Positions 16,213-24,038 of a DNA stretch of 64,000 nt are shown here, in pieces (within the stretch, counting starts at the first letter, position 1; every line of letters begins with the position of its first letter). Position numbers and translations under genes: made by a program. Source of the stretch: Streptomyces flaveolus (GTDB taxonomy: Bacteria > Actinomycetota > Actinomycetes > Streptomycetales > Streptomycetaceae); contig NZ_BMRV01000020.1 of NCBI RefSeq assembly GCF_014648815.1, positions 1 to 64,000 on the forward strand, read 5' to 3'. The notes beneath the pieces were generated by a model, which saw only the letters and a list, made by a program, of their open reading frames with translations, did not search any database and was not told the origin of the DNA.

Positions 16213-17415
16213 ATGGCCGACTCCACAGCGTCCGCTGAACAGCGGTCCGCCCACCCCGCGGACCTCCCCGTGTACGTCATAGGCGCAGGCCCGGGCGGCC
16301 TGGCCGTCGCCCACGCGCTGCGCGCGCGGGGGCTGCGGGCCGTCGTCCTGGAGCGGTCCGACCGGGTCGGCGCCTCCTGGCGGCGCCACTACGACCGGCT
16401 CCGCCTGCACACCACGCGCCGGCTGTCGGCACTGCCCGGCCTGCCGATGCCGCGCCGCTTCGGGCGGTGGGTGGCCCGCGACGACGTGGTGCGGTACCTG
16501 GAGAAGTACGCCGACCACCACCAGCTGGAGATCGTCACCGGTGTCGAGGTCTCGCGCGTCGAGCGCGCGCCCGACGGCACCGGCTGGCTGCTGCACGCGT
16601 CCGGGGGCCGCGAACTGACCGGCGCCGCGGTCGTGATCGCCACCGGGTACAACCACACCCCGCGCCTGCCGGACTGGCCCGGCCGGGACACGTACACCGG
16701 CGAGCTCCGGCACGCCGCCGAGTACCGGAACGCGGCTCCTTACGCCGGCCGGGACGTCCTGGTCGCCGGCGTCGGCAACACCGGGGCGGAGATCGCCGTG
16801 GACCTGATGGAGGGCGGCGCCGCACGGGTGCGACTGTCCGTCCGCACCCCGCCGCACATCGTCCGCCGCTCCACCGCCGGCTGGCCCGCCCAGTACACCG
16901 GCGTCCTGTGCCGGCGGCTCCCGGCCGGCCTGGTCGACCGGCTGGCCCGGCCGCTGGCCCGGATCAGCGTGCCCGACCTGTCGGCCCAGGGCCTGCCACG
17001 CCCCGAGGCCGGGCTGTACACCCGGGCACGGCAGGGCGCCATCCCGGTGCAGGACGTCGGTCTGATCGACGCGGTCCGCTCGGGCCGGGTGGAGATCGTG
17101 GCCGCGGTGGCCGGCTTCGAGGACGGCAAGGTCCTCCTCGCGGACGGCACCCGCGTCGCCCCCGACGCGGTGATCGCGGCCACGGGTTACCTGCGGGGCC
17201 TGGAGCCCCTGGTCGGCCACCTCGGCGTCCTCGCGCCGGACGGCAGACCGGCCGCACGAGGCCCCCGCCCCCCGGCACACGCCCCCGGCCTGTACTTCAC
17301 GGGCTTCACCAACCCGATCAGCGGCATGCTCCGCGAACTGTCCCTGGACGCAACACGCATCGCCAGGGCGATCGCGAAAACCGAGCACAACCGCATCTCA
17401 CGCCTGCCGGGCTGA
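16213..17415 (+). CDS. Flavin-containing monooxygenase-type NAD(P)/FAD oxidoreductase
   Basis: 400 residues. FAD site VIGAGPGGLAVAHAL near residue 20, ERSDRVGASWRRHYDRLRLHT, the ATGYN motif at about residue 140, an NADPH site VAGVGNTGAEIA at about 183, and ATGYLRGLEPL near the end. The pattern fits the YUCCA/FMO clan that N-oxygenates or S-oxygenates or performs oxidative decarboxylation. The substrate is not indicated by the neighbours. The ATG at 16213 follows an ATTACGCTCG stretch with a weak ribosome binding site. Confidence 0.88.
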   Translation: MADSTASAEQRSAHPADLPVYVIGAGPGGLAVAHALRARGLRAVVLERSDRVGASWRRHYDRLRLHTTRRLSALPGLPMPRRFGRWVARDDVVRYLEKYADHHQLEIVTGVEVSRVERAPDGTGWLLHASGGRELTGAAVVIATGYNHTPRLPDWPGRDTYTGELRHAAEYRNAAPYAGRDVLVAGVGNTGAEIAVDLMEGGAARVRLSVRTPPHIVRRSTAGWPAQYTGVLCRRLPAGLVDRLARPLARISVPDLSAQGLPRPEAGLYTRARQGAIPVQDVGLIDAVRSGRVEIVAAVAGFEDGKVLLADGTRVAPDAVIAATGYLRGLEPLVGHLGVLAPDGRPAARGPRPPAHAPGLYFTGFTNPISGMLRELSLDATRIARAIAKTEHNRISRLPG

Positions 17416-17431
17416 GGCACGGGCCCGCTGT

Positions 17432-18334
17432 TCAGCCCCGGGACAGGATCCGCAGCTCCCCGGCGTCCGGGTCGCCGAACACCACGAACAGCTCGGGCTG
17501 CCGTTCGCTGCCGCCGATCGTCCAGTACGTCTCCTGCCCGCAGCCGCCGTCCAGGCGTACGAGGACGCCCTCGCGCCCACCGTGGTGGTCGCCCTCCCGG
17601 TCGAGCGCCCAGGTGCCGGTGCCGTTGCACACGGTGAAGTCACCGGGGTCCTCGAAGACGGCCTCGGCGGGTACCCGGGTCAGCTCGGCCCGGCCGCCCA
17701 GCCACAGCCGCAGTCGCGCCCCGTGGTCCCCGTACCAGGTGCCGGCCACCTGGGAGGCGGACAGCACCGGAGGCTCGTAGTCGTCGACCAGGACGGCACC
17801 GCCCACGCCGGTGACGACGAGCAGGATCATGCATCCGCCCGCGGAGCGCAGCCAGATGCCCCGGTCGCCCCACCGCCGCCGTCGCAGATACGCAAGGCCG
17901 AGTACCGGCAGCACGCCGACACCGACGAGCCACGGGACGGTGCCGGCGAGGGGCAGCCCCCACAGCGCGCGCAGCAGTACGGCCCAGCACACGCCGACCA
18001 GCACGGACGTCGTCAGGTGCCAGGCCCACTCGGGGCCGCCGCAGTGACGCCGTTGCAGGCGGGCCAGAGCGGCGGCCGGCATGATCTGCACGAGGGCGTG
18101 CAGCAGGCCGAGAGGCGGCACGAGGAGCCACCCGAGGACGAAGAAACACGCCAGCCCGAAGGCCCCGCCGTACCCCGCCCCGTAGTCGTCCCGGCCGGAT
18201 ACGACGATCATCTGCAGCAGTGCGGCCGGCGGCAGTTGTGCCGCGCACAGCGCCGCCGCCCGGTCCCACTCGTCGTTCGGCCACGCCACACGCCTCGGCC
18301 CGGCCGTCCCCGGCCGTGTTCTCCCCCACCCCAC
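17432..18334 (-). CDS. Membrane protein of unknown function
   Basis: 300 residues. The first half has four or five hydrophobic segments (GLACFFVLGWLLVPPLGLLH, LTTSVLVGVCWAVLLRAL, WLVGVGVLPVLGLAYL, CMILLVVTGVGGAVLV). The last 105 residues are soluble and extracytoplasmic, starting LSASQVAGTWYGDHGARLRL, with CNGTGTW and GGCGQ that may form a disulfide. The soluble part resembles small beta-barrel domains that begin VxGxW, but no family is recognised with confidence. It is convergent with the monooxygenase gene. Confidence 0.75.
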   Translation of the reverse strand: MGWGRTRPGTAGPRRVAWPNDEWDRAAALCAAQLPPAALLQMIVVSGRDDYGAGYGGAFGLACFFVLGWLLVPPLGLLHALVQIMPAAALARLQRRHCGGPEWAWHLTTSVLVGVCWAVLLRALWGLPLAGTVPWLVGVGVLPVLGLAYLRRRRWGDRGIWLRSAGGCMILLVVTGVGGAVLVDDYEPPVLSASQVAGTWYGDHGARLRLWLGGRAELTRVPAEAVFEDPGDFTVCNGTGTWALDREGDHHGGREGVLVRLDGGCGQETYWTIGGSERQPELFVVFGDPDAGELRILSRG

Positions 18335-18355
18335 GCGCCGCAGCCTACGGCCCGC

Positions 18356-19669
18356 TCACGACACCCCGGGCACCGGAGGCGTGCGGCGGCGGATCACCAG
18401 GGACATCAGGGCCGCCACCGCGCACAGGGCGCCGGAGGCGTACCAGACGACGTCGTACGTGCCGAAGGTGTCGCGGGCGACGCCGCCGAGGAAGGCGATG
18501 AGGGCGGCGCCGACCTGGTGGGAGGCGAGGACCCAGCCGAAGACGATCGCGCTGTCCTCGCCGTACTGCTCGCGGCACAGGGCCAGGGTGGGCGGGACGG
18601 TGGCGACCCAGTCGAGGCCGTAGAAGACGATGAAGAAGATCATCGGCGGGTGGACGCCGGGGGCCAGCAGGAAGGGGAGGAAGAGGAGGGAGACGCCGCG
18701 CAGGGCGTAGTAGACGGCCAGCAGGCGGCGCGGTTCGAAGCGGTCGGTGAACCAGCCGGAGGCGATCGTGCCGATCACGTCGAACACGCCGATGACGGCG
18801 AGCAGCGAGGCGGCGGCCGTCAGCGGCATGCCATGGTCGTGGGCCGCGGGCACGAAGTGGGTCTGGATCAGGCCGTTGGTGGAGGCGCCGCAGATCGCGA
18901 AGGTGCCGGCCAGCAGCCAGAACGGGCCGGTGCGCACGGCGGAGAAGAGAACACCGAGCGCGCGGCGGGCGGCGCCGGGGACCGGGGCGGGCTTCGGCAC
19001 GAACTCCTCGGCGCCGTACGGCTTCAGGCCCACGTCGGCCGGGTGGTCGTGCAGGAGGAGCCAGACGAAGGGGACCACGGCGAGGGCGGCGAGGGCGACC
19101 GTGACGGCCGCGGGCCGCCACTGGTAGGTCTCCACGATCCAGGACAGCAGCGGCAGGAAGATCAGCTGTCCGGAGGCCGAGGCGGCGGTGAGGACGCCGG
19201 TGACCAGCCCGCGCCGTTCGGTGAACCAGCGGTTGGTGACGGTGGCGGCGAAGGCCAGCGCCATCGAGCCGGAGCCGAGGCCGACCAGCAGGCCCCAGCA
19301 CAGGATCAGCTGCCAGGCGGACTCCATCCACACGGTCAGACCCGAGCCGAGCGCGATGACGGTGAGGGCGACGGCCACCACCCGGCGGATGCCGAACCGG
19401 TCCATCAGCGCGGCGGCGAAGGGTGCGGTCAGGCCGTAGAGCGCGAGGTTGACGGAGACGGCGGCACCGATCGTGCCGCGCGACCAGTCGAAGTCGTCCT
19501 GCAACGGGTCGATGAGGATGCCGGGCAGGGAGCGGAAAGCGGCGGCGCCGATGATCGTCACGAAGGTCACGGCGGCCACCCACCAGGCGCGGTGCACCCG
19601 GGGGCCGCGGCGCGGCCGGGTGGGCTCGGACCGCCGCGCGGCCGCTGTGGCGTCGGTTGTCTGGGTCAC
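18356..19669 (-). CDS. MFS transporter, oxalate/formate antiporter-like
   Basis: 437 residues with 12 predicted membrane helices and the loop 2-3 motif as DRFGIRRV. The layout (RAWWVAAVTFVTIIGAAAFRSLPG at the start, SGSMALAFAATVTNRWF in the middle) fits the OFA/MCT branch that moves monocarboxylates or related anions. It is divergent from the GlxA-type regulator at 19741 with 71 bases between starts, so that regulator is its likely controller. The substrate is not known. Confidence 0.87.
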   Translation of the reverse strand: MTQTTDATAAARRSEPTRPRRGPRVHRAWWVAAVTFVTIIGAAAFRSLPGILIDPLQDDFDWSRGTIGAAVSVNLALYGLTAPFAAALMDRFGIRRVVAVALTVIALGSGLTVWMESAWQLILCWGLLVGLGSGSMALAFAATVTNRWFTERRGLVTGVLTAASASGQLIFLPLLSWIVETYQWRPAAVTVALAALAVVPFVWLLLHDHPADVGLKPYGAEEFVPKPAPVPGAARRALGVLFSAVRTGPFWLLAGTFAICGASTNGLIQTHFVPAAHDHGMPLTAAASLLAVIGVFDVIGTIASGWFTDRFEPRRLLAVYYALRGVSLLFLPFLLAPGVHPPMIFFIVFYGLDWVATVPPTLALCREQYGEDSAIVFGWVLASHQVGAALIAFLGGVARDTFGTYDVVWYASGALCAVAALMSLVIRRRTPPVPGVS

Positions 19670-19740
19670 GTCACCGAGCTTCCCCTCTCGGCATTACCCG
19701 ATCGAGTGGCCCGAAAGACAGGGTTCGCTAGGATCGGGCC

Positions 19741-20748
19741 ATGACGTCCGACCGCCCGCGCCGCCCGCACCGCGTCGTCGTCCTCGCCCTCGACGGCCTG
19801 CTCCCCTTCGAACTGGGCATCCCGCAGCGGATCTTCGGGCGCGCCCGCGACGAGCACGGCCGCCGGCTGTACGAGGTCGTCACCTGCTCGGTCCGGCCCC
19901 CGGGACCGGTGCAGACGGACGCCGACTTCGCGATCCTGGTCGAGAACGGGCCCGAGGCGCTGGCCGGCGCCGACACGGTGGTCGTCCCGGCGTCGTACGA
20001 GCTGGGCCCGGTGTACGAGGAGGGCACGCTGACCGAGGAGCTGGCCGCCGCGCTGGCCCGGATCCGGCCCGGCACCCGGCTGGTCGCCATCTGCACCGGG
20101 GGTTACGTGCTGGCCGCCGCCGGTCACCTCGACGGCCGCCCGGCGACCACGCACTGGGCCTCCGCCGCGCACTTCCAGCGGCTCTTCCCGAAGGTCCGGG
20201 TGGACGCCGACGTGCTGTTCGTCGACGACGGCGACGTGCTCACCTCGGCCGGCGTCGCGGCCGGGATCGACCTGTGCGTGCACATCGTGCGCCGGGACCA
20301 CGGCACCGCCGTCGCCAACGACGTGGCCCGCCGGACCGTCGTACCGCCCTACCGCGACGGCGGGCAGGCGCAGTACATCGAGCGGCCGGTGCCCGATCCG
20401 CAGCAGTCGTCCACGACCAACGCCCGCGCCTGGGCGCTCGGCCGGCTCCAGGAGCCGATCCAGCTGCGGGACATGGCCGAGCAGGAGGCCATGTCCGTGC
20501 GCACCTTCACCCGCAGGTTCCGCGAGGAGGTCGGCGTCAGCCCCGGCCAGTGGCTGACCCGGCAGCGGGTGGAGCGGGCCCGGCATCTCCTGGAGTCCAC
20601 CGGGCTGTCCGTCGACCAGGTGGCCCGTGAGGCGGGCTTCGGGACGGCACAGTCGATGCGGCAGCATCTTCAGGCGGTGCTCGGGGTCACGCCGACCGCG
20701 TACCGGCGGACGTTCCGCGCAGAGTTGTCCACAGCCTGTGGACAGTGA
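19741..20748 (+). CDS. GlxA-family regulator: DJ-1/PfpI domain plus AraC HTH
   Basis: 335 residues. Residues 1-190 are DJ-1/PfpI-like (VVVLALDGLLPFELGIPQRI; AICTGGYVLAAAG with the Cys at the nucleophile elbow). Residues 235-325 hold two AraC HTHs (RDMAEQEAMSVRTFTRRF; VDQVAREAGFGTAQSMRQH). The DJ-1 part in these regulators senses a ligand rather than acting as a peptidase. It is divergent from the MFS gene, the probable target. The C-terminus runs ten residues past the usual end. Confidence 0.92.
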   Translation: MTSDRPRRPHRVVVLALDGLLPFELGIPQRIFGRARDEHGRRLYEVVTCSVRPPGPVQTDADFAILVENGPEALAGADTVVVPASYELGPVYEEGTLTEELAAALARIRPGTRLVAICTGGYVLAAAGHLDGRPATTHWASAAHFQRLFPKVRVDADVLFVDDGDVLTSAGVAAGIDLCVHIVRRDHGTAVANDVARRTVVPPYRDGGQAQYIERPVPDPQQSSTTNARAWALGRLQEPIQLRDMAEQEAMSVRTFTRRFREEVGVSPGQWLTRQRVERARHLLESTGLSVDQVAREAGFGTAQSMRQHLQAVLGVTPTAYRRTFRAELSTACGQ

Positions 20749-20893
20749 GGGCGCCCCCCCGAAGGTGCCGGCCGGCGGCGCGGCGCCGTCCGCCCCGAGC
20801 ATGGGCACCGCACACCGCCACCCGACTCCGGCGCTCCCGCCCGGTTCCCGTCACCCCCGAGGGAACCGCCGCCGAATCACGACCCACACTCGT

Positions 20894-20918
20894 CGAGGGC
20901 TCCGTCACCGAGCCCTCG
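20894..20918. terminator. Hairpin between convergent genes
   Basis: A 9-base inverted repeat (20894-20902, 20910-20918) with a 7-base loop lies in the 358-base space between the convergent GlxA-type regulator and the HATPase gene. It can act on either strand. No gene is seen in the rest of 20749-21106. Confidence 0.55.
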
Positions 20919-21106
20919 TCGTCCCCTCGCGGCGAATCGTTGCCTACAAGCGTGAAGAAACGGTCACGAGCCGTCAACCGGCAGGGGAGCGCTGCTCACT
21001 TGGCGCCCTAGGGCGCGGGACGCGCACGGAAGCACGCCCCGGCGCACTGCCGCATCGACGCCGGCGGAAACGGGACCCGATGCGCCCGGCACACCCCGCG
21101 TCGGGC

Positions 21107-21583
21107 CTACACCACTTCGTAGGCCAGCCCCTCGGGGGCCACCGCACCGCCCGCACAGGCCGGCGGGGTGTCCCCGGACTCGGGGCAGCGGTCCAGTTCG
21201 CACCAGATGCGCTTGCCGGCGCCCTCGCGGCTCCAGCCCCAGCGGTCGGCGAGCCCGTCGACGAGGGCGAGGCCCCGGCCGCCGGTCGCGTCGCCGTCCA
21301 CGCACCGGGGCACCGGGGCGCAGCCGCTGGTGTCGTCCACCTCGAGGCGGACCGTGGTCTCCTCGCTCACCGCGCCCGGGAGGACGAGCCGCAGCACGGC
21401 GGGGCAGCCGGTGTGCACCACGGCGTTGGTGACGAGCTCGGAGACGAGCAGGACCAGTGTCTCGGCGAGTTGCTCGTCGGCCTGTATCCCGGACCCGGCG
21501 AGCCGTGAGCGCGCCCACCGACGGGCGCGCCCCACCTCTGCGGGGTCGGGCCGGATCTCCAGCTGCACTTGAAGCACCTGCAC
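21107..21583 (-). CDS. Single-domain HATPase (RsbW-type anti-sigma regulatory factor)
   Basis: 158 residues of a GHKL ATPase: N-box ELVTNAVVHTG at about 50-60, then a G1-like box GDATGGRGLALVDGLADRWG. There is no dimerisation/histidine region, so it is of the RsbW/SpoIIAB serine-kinase type, of which Streptomyces has dozens. Partners are normally STAS antagonists and sigma factors; a STAS gene lies 1.1 kb away. The GTG at 21583 is the first start in the frame; the ribosome binding site is poor. Confidence 0.85.
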   Translation of the reverse strand: MQVLQVQLEIRPDPAEVGRARRWARSRLAGSGIQADEQLAETLVLLVSELVTNAVVHTGCPAVLRLVLPGAVSEETTVRLEVDDTSGCAPVPRCVDGDATGGRGLALVDGLADRWGWSREGAGKRIWCELDRCPESGDTPPACAGGAVAPEGLAYEVV

Positions 21584-21683
21584 CGCTCACACCATCCGAA
21601 CCGGCGGACACAAAGGCTCGCGCCTCATGAGGGCCACGATCGTAGCCATTTCCTGCATGGCCAGAACAACGGCCGGGTCGGGG

Positions 21684-21698
21684 TTCACGGAACGTGAA
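21684..21698. promoter_or_regulatory. Palindrome TTCACG-N3-CGTGAA upstream of the HATPase gene
   Basis: A perfect 6-base inverted repeat with a 3-base spacer, 101 bases before the HATPase start. It looks like a dimeric regulator site. The regulator is unknown. Confidence 0.35.
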
Positions 21699-21776
21699 TC
21701 CCGTATGGAACAGCATGGTTGACGTACAGTCACCCCAACAAGCGCTTCGGGCATATTCCAGCGCGAAGGAGTACCC

Positions 21777-21968
21777 GTGCGGCATACTGTGCGACGCTCG
21801 CTCCGGACAGTCGAACAGGCGGCGGCCGACGGCCGTTCCGCCCTGCGGGGCAAGGCGCACACGCCCGGTTCCGGAGCCGCCCGGCGGGCGGCACCGGCGC
21901 GGCCGGCGCTCGGGAGCACTCGCATCCCACACAAGGTACCGGAGCACGGCGCCGACTCCGGGCCGTGA
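21777..21968 (+). CDS. Possible small basic protein
   Basis: A 63-codon frame starting GTG with GAAGGAG five bases upstream, one of the better ribosome binding sites in this window. The protein is very basic (MRHTVRRSLRTVEQAAADGR) and becomes Ala/Pro/Gly-rich, without a recognised domain. It lies in the 484-base gap between the HATPase and EF-hand genes, opposite to both. A TTGACG hexamer is at 21719 but no matching -10 box is evident. It could be chance; length and codon use do not settle it. Confidence 0.3.
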   Translation: MRHTVRRSLRTVEQAAADGRSALRGKAHTPGSGAARRAAPARPALGSTRIPHKVPEHGADSGP

Positions 21969-22067
21969 CGGGGCACACGCCGGTCCCGACCGGGTGTCGA
22001 CGCTCAGTGACGGCGCACCGCCACGATCCGCGACACCGCGGGCGGGGACGCCGCGGCGCCGCGCGTG

Positions 22068-22580
22068 TCACTCGGGCACGGTGAACCAGCGGGCGAACGC
22101 CGGGACGGCCTCGGCCTCCTCCACCTTGCCGTCGCCGTCCGTGTCGAGTGCGGCGGCGACGGACCGGGCGTTGTCCTCGGGGACGCCGAGCGCGGTGAGC
22201 ACCCGCGCGGTGTCGGGGACGGTGACGGCTCCGTCGCCGTCCGCGTCCGCGACGGCGAGGGCCGCGTGCAGGAACGGGCGGGCGATCTCGGCGAACCGGT
22301 CCGGGTTGTCGCGCAGCCGCTTGACCGCGGCGGTGACGAACTCCTCACGGGTGATGCGCTGGTCGCCGTCGCGGTCGGCGATACCTGCCATGCCCTGCCA
22401 GAGCGCCTCCGCTCCGCCGTACAGGGCCTGGCCCCTGTCGGACCGGGCGGCGACGGCGAACTCGGCGAGCAGCGCCTTGGCCGCCGCGTTGAAGTCCTGC
22501 CGGTCGATGTAGCCGTTGCCGTCCTGGTCGAAGGTGGCGAACCGCGCCGCGATCCTGCGCTCGTACTCGCTGCTGACCAT
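22068..22580 (-). CDS. Four-EF-hand calcium-binding protein (calerythrin/Cab type)
   Basis: 170 residues with four EF-hand loops: DQDGNGYIDRQD, DRDGDQRITREE, DADGDGAVTVPD and DTDGDGKVEEAE. Loops 1, 2 and 4 have full Asp/Asp/Gly/acidic ligands; loop 3 ends in Asp at the twelfth position, where Glu is usual, so it may bind Ca2+ weakly. Length and four-hand layout match the sarcoplasmic Ca-binding-like proteins of Streptomyces (CabB to CabD, calerythrin), cytosolic Ca2+ buffers or sensors affecting aerial growth. The ATG at 22580 has GGAGAAG just before it. Confidence 0.92.
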   Translation of the reverse strand: MVSSEYERRIAARFATFDQDGNGYIDRQDFNAAAKALLAEFAVAARSDRGQALYGGAEALWQGMAGIADRDGDQRITREEFVTAAVKRLRDNPDRFAEIARPFLHAALAVADADGDGAVTVPDTARVLTALGVPEDNARSVAAALDTDGDGKVEEAEAVPAFARWFTVPE

Positions 22581-22705
22581 GTCTTCTCCGACCGCCTTCA
22601 CATCACGTCGGTGGGTGCGTCTCGCACGGAGGGTACGACGCCCGGGGCCCGCCCGCAGGGCGAACGGATGCCCGTCCCTCCCCCGGGCACGCTCCGGGTG
22701 CGCTC

Positions 22706-23095
22706 CTATGCGGAGAGCGGGCGTGGTTCGTCGCCGGTCGCCGAGGCGAGGTCGGGGTGGACGTCGAAGAGCCGGCGCACCCCCAGCGCGCCGAGGACCC
22801 GGTTGACGTGGGAGCCGTCGACGGCACCCTGGGCGGGCAGTATCAGGCGCAGCCGGCCCTGGCAGGAGCGGATGAGGCGCCGGGAGGCGATGAGCACCCC
22901 GACCCCGCTGGAATCGCAGAACAGGACCTCGGAGAGGTCCAGGACGAGGCTGTGCCGCCCCTCGGCCACCTCGTCGTGCACCCGCTGCCGAAGCACCGGG
23001 GACGTCACCAGGTCCAGTTCGCCCGACACCTGGAGCACGGCCCAGTCGCCCCGCTCGCCGCCGGTCACATTGAACGTCACCACCATGCCCTTCAT
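22706..23095 (-). CDS. STAS-domain anti-sigma factor antagonist
   Basis: 129 residues: VLQVSGELDLVTSPVLRQRV, then LVLDLSEVLFCDSSGVGVLIASRRL, with the phosphorylatable Ser in the DSSG motif (about residue 62). This is the RsbV/SpoIIAA fold that is inactivated by a HATPase kinase and freed by a phosphatase. A HATPase gene is at 21107 and a sigma/anti-sigma pair starts at 23457 on the other strand. ATG at 23095 or 23086 are both possible. Confidence 0.88.
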   Translation of the reverse strand: MKGMVVTFNVTGGERGDWAVLQVSGELDLVTSPVLRQRVHDEVAEGRHSLVLDLSEVLFCDSSGVGVLIASRRLIRSCQGRLRLILPAQGAVDGSHVNRVLGALGVRRLFDVHPDLASATGDEPRPLSA

Positions 23096-23456
23096 CCGTC
23101 GGTACGTCCGGACCCCTCCGAAACGGAAGCCGCGCTTACGCTTCTCGGCCGCGCGCCTGCCCACCGGCCGTTCCCGCAAACACCCGGCCGGAAACGGGCC
23201 GCGATCAAAAGAGGCTTGTTTCAGACGGTTTCGATCCTGTTCGATCGAATTCGGTCGCACGATGGAGGGTAGGGGGTCGATCTGAGAGGCCGATGAGCGC
23301 CCTACCACCTGCGGCCCGCCGGGGGCGCACATTGACACAAAGGGGCGTGCGTTGTCGGACGTGCCGACTACATTCGGGGAGACGGTGGCCACAGGCTGGA
23401 GACCGGCACGGGACCGGTCCGGCCGTCGGGCCCGAGCAGGGGGGTGGAGGAGCCGT

Positions 23457-24038
23457 ATGGCGAAGAAGGACCTGCCGCTGCGCTGGGACCGCAAGATGCA
23501 GCAGCGGCTCGCCCGGGGCGAGGCCGCCGCCCTCGGTGAGCTCTACGACCGGTTCGCCTCGCTCGTGCACGGCCTCGCCCACCGCGTGCTGGACGACGAG
23601 CGGGCCGCCGATCACCTCACCCGCGACGTGTTCGCGCACGTCTGGGAGCACCCGGACACCTACGACCCCAAGCAGGGCCCGCTGCGCAGCTGGGTCGCCA
23701 CGCTGACCCACCGTCTGGCCGTGCAGCGGCTGCGGGCCACCGAGGCGGCCGCCCTGGCGCGCGGCGGCCCCGGCACCACCGAGGAACTGGAGCGCAAGGT
23801 GCGCCACGCCTCGGTCGCCGCCCGCGCCGACTACATCGTCCAGTCCATGCCGGCCCCGCTGCGGGCCGCCCTGGAGCTGGCCTACTTCCAGCGCCGCGAC
23901 TACCGCCAGACCGCCGCCGACCTCGGCGTCACGGAGGACGAGGCCCGCCGCCGCCTGCGCCTGGGCCTGCAACTGCTGGCCACCGCCCGCGACGCCGGAT
24001 CACCGGGGGCACCGCCGGGATACGGGGGTGCGGCATGA
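23457..24038 (+). CDS. Group IV (ECF) RNA polymerase sigma factor
   Basis: 193 residues. Region 2 spans about 15-90 (GEAAALGELYDRFASLVHGLAHRV; RSWVATLTHRLAVQRLR) and region 4 about 125-180 (LRAALELAYFQRRDYRQTAADLGVTEDEARRRL). There is no region 3, so it is an ECF factor. Its stop overlaps the start of the anti-sigma gene (ATGA), coupling their translation. GGAGGAG precedes the ATG at 23457. Target promoters are not evident. Confidence 0.9.
   Translation: MAKKDLPLRWDRKMQQRLARGEAAALGELYDRFASLVHGLAHRVLDDERAADHLTRDVFAHVWEHPDTYDPKQGPLRSWVATLTHRLAVQRLRATEAAALARGGPGTTEELERKVRHASVAARADYIVQSMPAPLRAALELAYFQRRDYRQTAADLGVTEDEARRRLRLGLQLLATARDAGSPGAPPGYGGAA

Noticed and set aside
17582..19744. 720-codon plus-strand frame
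   Set aside because: Antisense to a membrane protein and MFS gene; Gly/Arg/Asp-rich shadow without a domain.
21587..21688. 33-codon minus-strand ORF ahead of the HATPase gene
   Set aside because: GTG start has no ribosome binding site and overlaps the palindrome; likely chance.
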